Shown piece after piece: positions 1 through 6,098 of a DNA stretch of 7,109 nt (the stretch's first letter is position 1; every line of letters starts with the position of its first letter). The notes below the pieces were generated by a model, which did not search any database, was not told the origin of the DNA, and worked only from the letters and a program-made list of their open reading frames with translations. The translations under genes were made by a program, and so were the position numbers. Source of the DNA: Gammaproteobacteria bacterium UBA1119 (GTDB lineage: Bacteria; Pseudomonadota; Gammaproteobacteria; Pseudomonadales; Azotimanducaceae); the NCBI GenBank assembly GCA_002313255.1, contig DCBA01000002.1:1647-8755 (forward strand), read 5' to 3'.

Positions 1-2
1 TC

Positions 3-206
3 CCGAATACCGTCGTCTCGGCAACTCTCCCGGTGATAGGGCAGATCACTTTAGAAGGCATTCCATGGCCGTTCCCGGGGACCCTGCTGTGGGTGCCACT
101 CATTGACGCCGCATTCATTTTTAGTGCGTCACGGCGTTGTCTGCACGACCGCCTCGCAGGAACGATCGTGGTCAGAAAGCGGTACGCGTGGGCACCTCAA
201 GGTTAA
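3..206 (+). CDS. RDD-family membrane protein, C-terminal fragment
   Basis: This reading frame is open from the left edge and ends at TAA 204-206; only the last 67 residues are in the window. It has a hydrophobic stretch with WPFPGTLLWVPLIDAAFIF, followed by RRCLHDRLAGTIVV and a short basic tail. The LhDrlAGTxVV ending after a last membrane helix is the characteristic C-terminus of RDD-domain proteins. These are small integral membrane proteins, usually with about three helices, whose role is often unknown and in some cases is proposed to be ion transport or exchange. The start lies outside the window. The last 35 bases overlap the 3' end of the convergent oxidoreductase gene, and no terminator hairpin is visible between them. 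The family call is fairly firm from the terminal motif; no specific function can be given. Confidence 0.8.
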   Translation, partial: PNTVVSATLPVIGQITLEGIPWPFPGTLLWVPLIDAAFIFSASRRCLHDRLAGTIVVRKRYAWAPQG

Positions 207-2184
207 GCCACCTGCGCTCGTCGTCACTCAACTTGACCGACAACGCACCGAGCGAGCTTCTGGTTTCGGCCAGTTGTCGTGGTCCGATGAGTGGAAAGCA
301 TGGGAACGGCTGCGTAAGAACGTAAGCAAGGGCAATGTTGATGGGTTCGACGCCGTGTGCGACGGCTAGTTCCACCGCTCTATCGCGGCGTTTCCAATTG
401 TCGTCAGAAAACCAACAACGCTGCATCTCGGCGTCGGTGGGTTGATTACCGAAGTTGGTATCGATGTCCGATGCCAGCTGTTGCCGAACGGTGTCGGCTC
501 GCCCGGTAAAAAAACCACGCGCTTGCGATGACCAGGGAAACAACGCGAGCTGGCGACTTTCTAGATACATGGCAAACGCAGCGTCACTCGCGGCGACACA
601 GCCAGGCCAGACGGGATCGATCATTTGGGCGAGACTGAAGTTGTTGGAGACGGCGACAAATCCTTGCAACCCGCATCGGGCGGCGTAGTCGTTGGCGGCC
701 TGGATTCGAGCTAGCGACCAGTTTGACGCACCGAAGGCACGAATACGGCCCGCCTCGCGTTCGCGGTTGAGGACCTCGATCCACTCACCCACCTCCACGT
801 CCGGATTGTCGCGATGGAGAAAATAGAGGTCGAGGTGATCTGTTTGAAGCCGCTCGAGGCTTTCGTTCAATTGCGCTGACACGTGTTCTGGGTCATTGAG
901 TGGCGTGTGAGCCCCCTTACCAATGACGACGACATCGTCTCGAAGTCCGCGGTTGTCGATCCAATGACCCAGGAAGCGTTCCATGGCGCCGCCACCGTAG
1001 ATATACGCAGTATCAAAGGTGTTACCACCCGCTTCGAAGAAGTCGTCGAACATCACGAAAGCGTGGGCAACGTTGGGCTGATTATCGCAGCCCATGACAA
1101 GTCGAGAGACTGGCTTGTCGATACCGTCCAGCTGGCCGTAGGCCATGTTCGACGACTCAGCTTGCAGTGGTCGGCCGTGAACTGGATAGACTTGGCGGTC
1201 GGGTTTTTCTTGGTCGAACTCAAGGCCGATGGTGTGTCGCCATGCGTCGAGAACCCTTGCGTTGGCGAGGCTATCGCGCCAATCCATCGTCTTGGATTGG
1301 GTGAGACTTAACGAGAGACATCGATCCACTTCGTCGACTTCGTGGACATACGGGGGTTTGGCGGAACCGGTAATGATTTGCTTTTGGCCCCCTTGAATCA
1401 AATCAAAGGACCACTCGGTTGGGCAAAGCCAGGGATGGTCGATGTGGATGTGTCCTGAGCTGCCGAAGACGCTCACCGAGTTGTTGAGTCCCAATTGCAC
1501 CCCAGTCGTAACGTGTGCCGCGATGCCGAGTGGAAAGTGCAGCAGAGCGGAGGCGAACGCGTCGGTCCGGGTTTCGCCCAGCCGCCCGTGGCCACTGACG
1601 CGCTCGGGTTCGTCGCCTGCAATGAGGCGCGCCATGGACACCGGATAACAACCGACATCCATAATGCCGCCGCCCGCCAGGTCGTTTGCGAACAGCCGAT
1701 GCTCGGCGTTGAACGGGGCGTAAAAACCAAAGCTCGCTTGAATGTGTCGAATTTCGCCGATGGCTCCATCGCGTAAGAGATCGATGAGCCGCTGCGTTTG
1801 CGGATGGGTCCGGTACATAAACGCTTCCATCAGAAAGGTTTGGGTGTCGGAAGCCTTTTGCACCATCGCCATGACTTGTGGGTGATTCACGGCCATGGGC
1901 TTTTCGCAAAGGACGGCCTTACCGGCTTCGAGCGCTTTGATCGTCCATTCGGCGTGCTGTGGGTGGGGCGTCGCGACGTAGAGGGCATCGACGTCGGGAT
2001 CGTCGATGAGGTCCTGGTACGATCCGTGAGCCGTTAGCTCCTCGTAGTTGCTTGCAAACGCTTCCGCGCTAGCGAGGGAGCGGCTACCGACGGCAACAAG
2101 CTCCCCGGTCTCCGAGGCTGAGACTGCGTCGGCCAGGGTCTTGGCTATGCGCCCCGTGGCGAGAATGCCCCAACGGGTTGTCAC
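172..2184 (-). CDS. Fused Gfo/Idh/MocA oxidoreductase and aldo/keto reductase
   Basis: This 670-residue protein carries two complete oxidoreductase modules. Residues 1-330 are Gfo/Idh/MocA-like: a Rossmann start WGILATGRIAKTLADAV (5-21), the EKP signature (94-96) and GGGIMDVGCYPVSMARLIAG (171-190), which resembles dihydrodiol- or glucose-fructose-oxidoreductase-like dehydrogenases. After a linker at about 330-350, residues 355-665 are an aldo/keto reductase with the tetrad visible as D391, Y396 (DTAYIY), K423 (VIGKG) and H457 (YFLH). Both halves should bind NAD(P) and act on sugars, polyols or other carbonyls in the cytoplasm; the substrate is unknown. The start is GTG at 2182-2184 with no clear Shine-Dalgarno; the nearby ATG 2193-2195 is out of frame and soon meets a stop. 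The gene lies 23 bp after the lpxA stop, probably cotranscribed. Each family normally occurs as a separate protein of about 330 residues, so two in one frame is a real fusion. Confidence 0.92.
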   Translation of the reverse strand: MTTRWGILATGRIAKTLADAVSASETGELVAVGSRSLASAEAFASNYEELTAHGSYQDLIDDPDVDALYVATPHPQHAEWTIKALEAGKAVLCEKPMAVNHPQVMAMVQKASDTQTFLMEAFMYRTHPQTQRLIDLLRDGAIGEIRHIQASFGFYAPFNAEHRLFANDLAGGGIMDVGCYPVSMARLIAGDEPERVSGHGRLGETRTDAFASALLHFPLGIAAHVTTGVQLGLNNSVSVFGSSGHIHIDHPWLCPTEWSFDLIQGGQKQIITGSAKPPYVHEVDEVDRCLSLSLTQSKTMDWRDSLANARVLDAWRHTIGLEFDQEKPDRQVYPVHGRPLQAESSNMAYGQLDGIDKPVSRLVMGCDNQPNVAHAFVMFDDFFEAGGNTFDTAYIYGGGAMERFLGHWIDNRGLRDDVVVIGKGAHTPLNDPEHVSAQLNESLERLQTDHLDLYFLHRDNPDVEVGEWIEVLNREREAGRIRAFGASNWSLARIQAANDYAARCGLQGFVAVSNNFSLAQMIDPVWPGCVAASDAAFAMYLESRQLALFPWSSQARGFFTGRADTVRQQLASDIDTNFGNQPTDAEMQRCWFSDDNWKRRDRAVELAVAHGVEPINIALAYVLTQPFPCFPLIGPRQLAETRSSLGALSVKLSDDERRWLNLEVPTRTAF

Positions 2185-2205
2185 GGTCGTGGCATGCCAG
2201 CGACC
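2185..2205 (-). repeat. Inverted repeat/hairpin abutting the fusion-gene start
   Basis: Bases 2185-2192 pair with 2197-2205 (GGTCGTGG with CCAGCGACC), leaving one bulged base at 2200 and a CATG loop: an eight-pair GC-rich stem. It fills nearly all of the gap between the lpxA stop (2208-2210) and the GTG start at 2184. No T-run follows on the minus strand, so it is not a standard terminator. It could be an RNA element that stabilises or partly separates the two cistrons, mask the GTG, or be a protein operator. The fold is seen; the function is not known. Confidence 0.4.
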
Positions 2206-2207
2206 TG

Positions 2208-3023
2208 CTAATTACTAACGTTGATTTCGAATGTGGACGATTCAGGACGTGCGACCCCACGCTTCGAACTGGTGATCGCGTCGAGCAACAAACGAATATG
2301 GGGGTGTTCGCCTAGGGCCTTTTCAACTTCGTGAACGGCATCTTCCAGCCGCAATTCACGCATAAACAGCGTACGGAAAGCCCGCCGAACCTCGGCGATG
2401 GCTTGGTCAGGATACCCGGCCCGTTCCATCCCAATCTTGTTGATCACACGCATGCGCGCGGGATTGCCGTCAGCAATCGTGTACGGGAGGATGTCCTGAG
2501 TCGCTTTCGCCATGCCCGCGACCATGGCGGCGCGGCCGACGTGGCAAAACTGATGGACGCCGCTCAGACCGCCTAAATTGGCATAGTCACCGATCGTCAC
2601 GTGACCTCCCAAGGAGACCTGGTGGCTCAATGTAACGTGATCGCCGACAACGCAATTGTGGGCGACGTGAGATTGGGCGAGCAGCGCGCAGTCGTTGCCG
2701 AGAACGGTCTCTGAGTTCTCTTCGGTTCCGCTATGGATAGAAACGTATTCCCGGATAATGTTGCGGTGCCCGATGCGGGCATAGGTCACGGACCCTGGGA
2801 CGTATTTAAGGTCCTGCGATTGGACGCCGAGGGTGACGAAGGGAAATACATCGCAGTCCTGGCCGATGGAGGTATACCCATCGACCACGACGTGGGAACG
2901 AAGTGTCGTATGGTTGCCAATGGTCACGTTGGCGCCGACGGTGCAGAACGGACCGATATTGCAATCGTCACCGATTTTCGCGTCGGCGTGGACTTCGGCG
3001 GATTTGTGAACGTTAATGGCCAT
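2208..3023 (-). CDS. lpxA: Acyl-ACP--UDP-N-acetylglucosamine O-acyltransferase (LpxA)
   Basis: LpxA transfers a 3-hydroxyacyl chain from acyl carrier protein to the 3-OH of UDP-GlcNAc, the first step of lipid A synthesis in the cytoplasm. The 271-residue product has hexapeptide repeats of a left-handed beta-helix from its start (HADAKIGDDCNIGPFCTVGANVTIG) and a helical C-terminal domain; E. coli LpxA has 262 residues. With a constant offset of three, catalytic H125 of E. coli matches H122 (SHVAHNC), H144 matches H141 (GGHVTIG) and H160 matches H157 (VHQFC). G170 matches the G173 acyl-length ruler, which suggests a long chain. The start chosen is ATG 3021-3023, giving MAINV; a TTG at 3066-3068 would add 15 residues not typical of the family and is disfavoured. 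No strong ribosome site is seen. The usual lpxD, fabZ and lpxB neighbours are absent here. Confidence 0.92.
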   Translation of the reverse strand: MAINVHKSAEVHADAKIGDDCNIGPFCTVGANVTIGNHTTLRSHVVVDGYTSIGQDCDVFPFVTLGVQSQDLKYVPGSVTYARIGHRNIIREYVSIHSGTEENSETVLGNDCALLAQSHVAHNCVVGDHVTLSHQVSLGGHVTIGDYANLGGLSGVHQFCHVGRAAMVAGMAKATQDILPYTIADGNPARMRVINKIGMERAGYPDQAIAEVRRAFRTLFMRELRLEDAVHEVEKALGEHPHIRLLLDAITSSKRGVARPESSTFEINVSN

Positions 3024-3059
3024 ACGACAAGGGGTTAACCAATCGACTAGTCGCAACCT

Positions 3060-3088
3060 AATATACAACGAAAATCAAAGAAAATGAA
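3060..3088 (-). promoter_or_regulatory. Possible sigma70-type promoter for lpxA
   Basis: On the minus strand the AT-rich gap upstream of lpxA contains TATATT (3060-3065), one mismatch from the -10 consensus. It is preceded by a 17-base spacer and a weak TTCATT (3083-3088) as -35. Transcription would begin roughly 30 bases before the ATG at 3023. The 126-bp gap between the dioxygenase stop and lpxA is the largest minus-strand gap here and holds no other recognisable element. The -35 match is poor, so this is tentative. Confidence 0.3.
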
Positions 3089-3149
3089 TGAAAAGTGGAG
3101 AAAGGATGAATGCTTTGTTACGTCCTTTTGGAAGTGTGGCCTTATAGAC

Positions 3150-4058
3150 CTAGGCCTTTTTGTTTGCAATCGCGCGTTCGTATGGGGTCATATCCATGGC
3201 GGGATAACGCGCTGCAACGCCTTCCAGCGTCTCGGGTGTCCAATATTCGTGGCCTGGGGACGGAAAACCAAGCAGGGTACGTTCTTCGGGCGAGGCTCCT
3301 TCGATCCATTGGCGGAATTCAGGTCGTATGGCCTGGGCGGACCAACCCACGATGCCTAGCCACTTCCACGCAGCCGGGGCGTAGGTAATAAATTGACCGA
3401 TTCGGCCCGCGTCAGCTCGGAATGGCGTGCCCCGATGAAACGTCCGCATGCTATACGCGAGCAACGAACCCGCGGGTACCACCACGTTGATTTCGTTGTC
3501 GTACAACTCGGTTCGATCTTCGCGTGAGTAGTGCGCGGGCCAGCGAATTTTTTCTGGGTAGTGCGTCCAAGAACACACGGCCGTTGGCGCGTGGTCAGCC
3601 GAGACGTCGGTGTAGTAAAGCAAGTAGGCCGTTTGCCAGTACGCAGGATCGTTGGGAGGATACGCCAGTGTGTGGTTGCCGAAGTCGCAGTGCATACCTT
3701 GGTCTCGGTCACCGGGGTGTCCCTTGCATTTGACGCTGAGGTGGGACTGTTCGCAGTAGAGGTCGTTGTGCCCGATCATCTCTGCGGCAAACGCCCGCAG
3801 TTCAGGATGTAGGGTGATGTCGTTCAAGAATAAACCGGTGTAAGGAAATTGCATCGGACCCCGACCGTGGATGCGGCCGCTCTCCCAGCCCTCGGGTTTC
3901 GGGAGGCTCGGATCGTCGCAGTACTCGACCCACCCAGGCAGGGTGTGGGTTAGATCTGAACGGGCACCCTCCAGCTCCTCGGCGGTGAGAAAATTCTCCA
4001 CGATCACGAAACCGTGGTCTCGGTAGTGATCGATGTGTGCCTGCTGAAAACGCGTCAC
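3150..4058 (-). CDS. Phytanoyl-CoA dioxygenase (PhyH) family protein
   Basis: This 302-residue protein belongs to the PhyH-like Fe(II)/2-oxoglutarate dioxygenases, which hydroxylate or otherwise oxidise substrates using O2 and 2-oxoglutarate. The N-terminus (YRDHGFVIVENFLTAEEL, residues 12-29) is the usual opening of the family. The iron-binding HxD is H123/D125 in GMHCDFGNHT; the distal His is H208 in RTFHRGTPF; R219, eleven residues later, is placed to bind 2-oxoglutarate. All key residues are present, so the enzyme is probably active. The family covers phytanoyl-CoA, ectoine, halogenation and natural-product substrates, so the substrate cannot be named. The start is GTG 4056-4058, 14 bp after the hydrolase stop, implying one transcript and perhaps translational coupling; no Shine-Dalgarno is obvious. 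The TAG stop is at 3150-3152. Confidence 0.9.
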   Translation of the reverse strand: MTRFQQAHIDHYRDHGFVIVENFLTAEELEGARSDLTHTLPGWVEYCDDPSLPKPEGWESGRIHGRGPMQFPYTGLFLNDITLHPELRAFAAEMIGHNDLYCEQSHLSVKCKGHPGDRDQGMHCDFGNHTLAYPPNDPAYWQTAYLLYYTDVSADHAPTAVCSWTHYPEKIRWPAHYSREDRTELYDNEINVVVPAGSLLAYSMRTFHRGTPFRADAGRIGQFITYAPAAWKWLGIVGWSAQAIRPEFRQWIEGASPEERTLLGFPSPGHEYWTPETLEGVAARYPAMDMTPYERAIANKKA

Positions 4059-4072
4059 ATTAAGGACTTAAA

Positions 4073-5002
4073 TCAAAGGTATTCAAGAAACCAGTCGCGC
4101 GCCATCGTTGAGGCCTCGCGATAGTTCTCGTCATAGATATCGTAATGGCCTCCCGGGAAGACGTGATAACGCGAAGTCGTGGTTGCCGGCAAAGCCTCGT
4201 GGGCTGCCATACCGGAATTTTCGCGACCTCCGTATTCTTCGTCTTCTTGATCGAGGATGAGTGTAGGTACGCTAACAGTACGGGCGGCGACCCGAGGAAG
4301 GTAACGCCACATGGTCCGGGCGTCGCCGGCACCCTTGAGTGACTCCGGCATCGCGGGAGATCGAGGCACCGACCACAGTTTGCCTTTCGCCATGGCAGCA
4401 CCCAGTGCCTGGCCTTCGGGCGGCACGGTAGGATGGCCGTCTTCGTCCGTCGGAGCGCCCATCCCTGGCACCTGACTGACAACGGCCCGTATTCTTGGAT
4501 CGGTGCCAGCGACGAAAATAACGTGGCCTCCCCCAAAACTTGATCCCCAGAGGCCTACGCGCTTGGAATTGATCTGGGGATGGTCCAGGAGGTAATCGAG
4601 GACGTTGTGGATGTCTCGATTCTGGTCGAGTGGGTCCACGACTTCACGGACGGGATAGGCACTTACCGTGATCGAACCATCTGCGTCGGGGGATGGTTGC
4701 GCGTCGGGCGTCGCCAACCGCGCATCGCTCTCGTACCAACCACGGTAATCGAAGGTAAGGCAAGCAAATCCAGCTGCGCAAAAAAAAGGCGCGTACGTCG
4801 TACTCAGGTGTGCTTTAGGTCCGGCCCAACCATGGCAGAGAAGGATTGCAGGGAATCCGCCGTCGTCGCTTGAGCTCTCTGGGATGAATAGGTCAGCGGC
4901 GAGACGCGTGCCTTCGCTCCAAATGGTAATCTCTTCCTTCAAAGATTCTGTCGCCTCGACCAACGCAGCGCCCATATTGCCGGTTGCGAAGCGGGAGGTC
5001 AC
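4073..5002 (-). CDS. Alpha/beta hydrolase (dienelactone hydrolase/S9-like)
   Basis: This 309-residue protein is a cytoplasmic alpha/beta-hydrolase with no signal peptide. LLCHGWAG (54-61) forms the oxyanion region, the nucleophile is S155 in LWGSSFGGG (151-159, a GxSxG elbow), D251 in LILDQEDE is a likely acid, and H286 in FPGGHYDIY is the likely catalytic histidine. The opening, with a strand-rich region and GTRLAADLFIPES (31-43), is typical of dienelactone-hydrolase or X-Pro-peptidase-like esterases that cleave small esters, lactones or amides. The substrate is unknown. The start is uncertain: GTG 5000-5002 opens the longest frame and ATG 4973-4975 is nine codons in; neither has a clear ribosome site. 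It is the first gene of the minus block, followed by the dioxygenase 14 bp later, and diverges from the 347-residue gene across only 31 bp. Confidence 0.88.
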   Translation of the reverse strand: MTSRFATGNMGAALVEATESLKEEITIWSEGTRLAADLFIPESSSDDGGFPAILLCHGWAGPKAHLSTTYAPFFCAAGFACLTFDYRGWYESDARLATPDAQPSPDADGSITVSAYPVREVVDPLDQNRDIHNVLDYLLDHPQINSKRVGLWGSSFGGGHVIFVAGTDPRIRAVVSQVPGMGAPTDEDGHPTVPPEGQALGAAMAKGKLWSVPRSPAMPESLKGAGDARTMWRYLPRVAARTVSVPTLILDQEDEEYGGRENSGMAAHEALPATTTSRYHVFPGGHYDIYDENYREASTMARDWFLEYL

Positions 5003-5021
5003 GTAGCGGATGGAATCCGTG

Positions 5022-5029
5022 TAGGAGGA
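5022..5029 (+). promoter_or_regulatory. Strong ribosome binding site for the 347-residue gene
   Basis: TAGGAGGA lies five bases (after GGAGG) before the ATG at 5034 and fixes that start. It sits inside the 31-bp divergent gap, which is too short for two full promoters. Confidence 0.8.
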
Positions 5030-5033
5030 ACGT

Positions 5034-6077
5034 ATGGCTGCAACCGAGAGGGTCCACGAGGTCGAGGACGATGCCCTTGCGGCAATCGATTACTGCTATG
5101 AGCAAGGTTGGACCGATGGATTACCCGTGGTGCCACCGGAGCGTGGTCGGGTCGACGCCATGCTGGCCATGGAGGGGCGTCCGCCCGCGACGGTGATTGC
5201 AAGTCATCCGGCCACGGGACTTGAGTGCAGCCTTCACGGTGCCGCGGTGAATGCCGTGATGGCGGGTTGCTTGCCCGAATATTTCCCGGTCGTTGTTGCC
5301 GCCCTAGAAGCCGTCAATGAACCCGATTACAGCTTTCACGCGTCGACGGCGAGTACCGGTGGCTCGGCCCCCATGGTCATCGTGAGTGGCCCAGTGGTTC
5401 GCGAGTTGGGCATGAATTCGGCAGGCAATGTATTTGGACCAGGGAATCGAGCCAACGCCACCATCGGGCGGGCAATGCGGCTCATTATCATGAACGTATT
5501 TGAAATGCTGCCTGGCATTTCCGACCAGTCGACCCAAGGTTATCCCGGTAAATACGCCTCGTGCATCGCCGAACGCGCCGAGTCGAGCCCGTGGGATCCA
5601 TTGCACGTCGAGCTCGGTTATGGAGAAGACATTTCCAGCGCGACGGTATTTGCAGGTTCTGGCTTCTGCAACGTCGAAAACCATGGTGGCAATACGCCCG
5701 AGTCGATTTTGGATTGTGTTGCGGATGCGATGGCCAGCCTTGGATGCATCACCATTGGGCAGTCCGTGGTGGTGTTGTCACCCGAACACGCGGACATCGT
5801 AGCGGCCACGGGTTGGAGCCGTGGGGACGTGTGCCAGTACCTATTCACCCAAGCGAATCGGACCGTTGAGAACATGCAGCGCGTGGGAAAATACGTCGAG
5901 AGGGAACACGAGCGCCAAGGGACTGAACACGTGCATCGAGGTTTCGGCCCAGCAGACATACTTCTCTTGGTTGCGGGCGGTGATGCGGGCGGACATTCGT
6001 GCTTCATTCCTTCGTGGAGTCGTACGCGGGCATCCATCATGCAATCGAAGCCGATTGGAGTGTGTATCGACTGTTAA
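5034..6077 (+). CDS. Conserved protein of unknown function, probable UGSC selenoprotein partner
   Basis: A 347-residue soluble protein without signal peptide or membrane helices. It has the look of a well-conserved family: CYEQGWTDGLPVVPP (21-35), AAVNAVMAGCLPEYFPVVVA (70-89), FGPGNRANATIGRAMRL (134-150), PGKYASCIAE (171-180) and VAGGDAGGHSCFIPSW (313-328). I do not recognise a characterised enzyme; glycine-rich loops and conserved charged and Cys residues suggest a catalytic role. It has eleven cysteines, and the chain ends in Cys-Ile-Asp-Cys (344-347), a possible resolving dithiol. It is separated by 21 bp from the selenoprotein gene, so the two are almost certainly cotranscribed. The inferred job is as the substrate-handling or redox partner of that selenoprotein. 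I have the impression that this family travels with UGSC proteins in other bacteria, but this cannot be verified here. The coding call is firm; the function is not. Confidence 0.85.
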   Translation: MAATERVHEVEDDALAAIDYCYEQGWTDGLPVVPPERGRVDAMLAMEGRPPATVIASHPATGLECSLHGAAVNAVMAGCLPEYFPVVVAALEAVNEPDYSFHASTASTGGSAPMVIVSGPVVRELGMNSAGNVFGPGNRANATIGRAMRLIIMNVFEMLPGISDQSTQGYPGKYASCIAERAESSPWDPLHVELGYGEDISSATVFAGSGFCNVENHGGNTPESILDCVADAMASLGCITIGQSVVVLSPEHADIVAATGWSRGDVCQYLFTQANRTVENMQRVGKYVEREHERQGTEHVHRGFGPADILLLVAGGDAGGHSCFIPSWSRTRASIMQSKPIGVCIDC

Positions 6078-6084
6078 TTACGTG

Positions 6085-6094
6085 AAAAGGAGGT
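6085..6094 (+). promoter_or_regulatory. Near-perfect ribosome binding site deciding the selenoprotein start
   Basis: AAAAGGAGGT contains the full anti-16S complement AAGGAGGT, with GGAGG ending five bases before ATG 6099-6101. A GTG at 6093-6095 that would give a longer frame lies inside this site, so it is not the start. Confidence 0.85.
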
Positions 6095-6098
6095 GTTC

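Noticed and set aside
1403..1909. 168-residue open frame on the minus strand inside the fusion gene
   Set aside because: It is an out-of-frame shadow of the Gfo/Idh/MocA coding region, rich in Arg, Ser and Pro with no recognisable motif.
3024..3068. Fifteen-residue N-terminal extension of LpxA from a TTG start
   Set aside because: LpxA homologs begin near the first hexapeptide repeat; ATG 3021-3023 gives the expected length, and the extension overlaps the possible promoter -10 box.
3138..3161. GGCCT/AGGCC hairpin followed by TTTTT, resembling a + strand terminator
   Set aside because: No + strand gene ends here, the stem is only five pairs with a nine-base loop, and the T-run and part of the stem belong to the last codons of the minus-strand dioxygenase gene.
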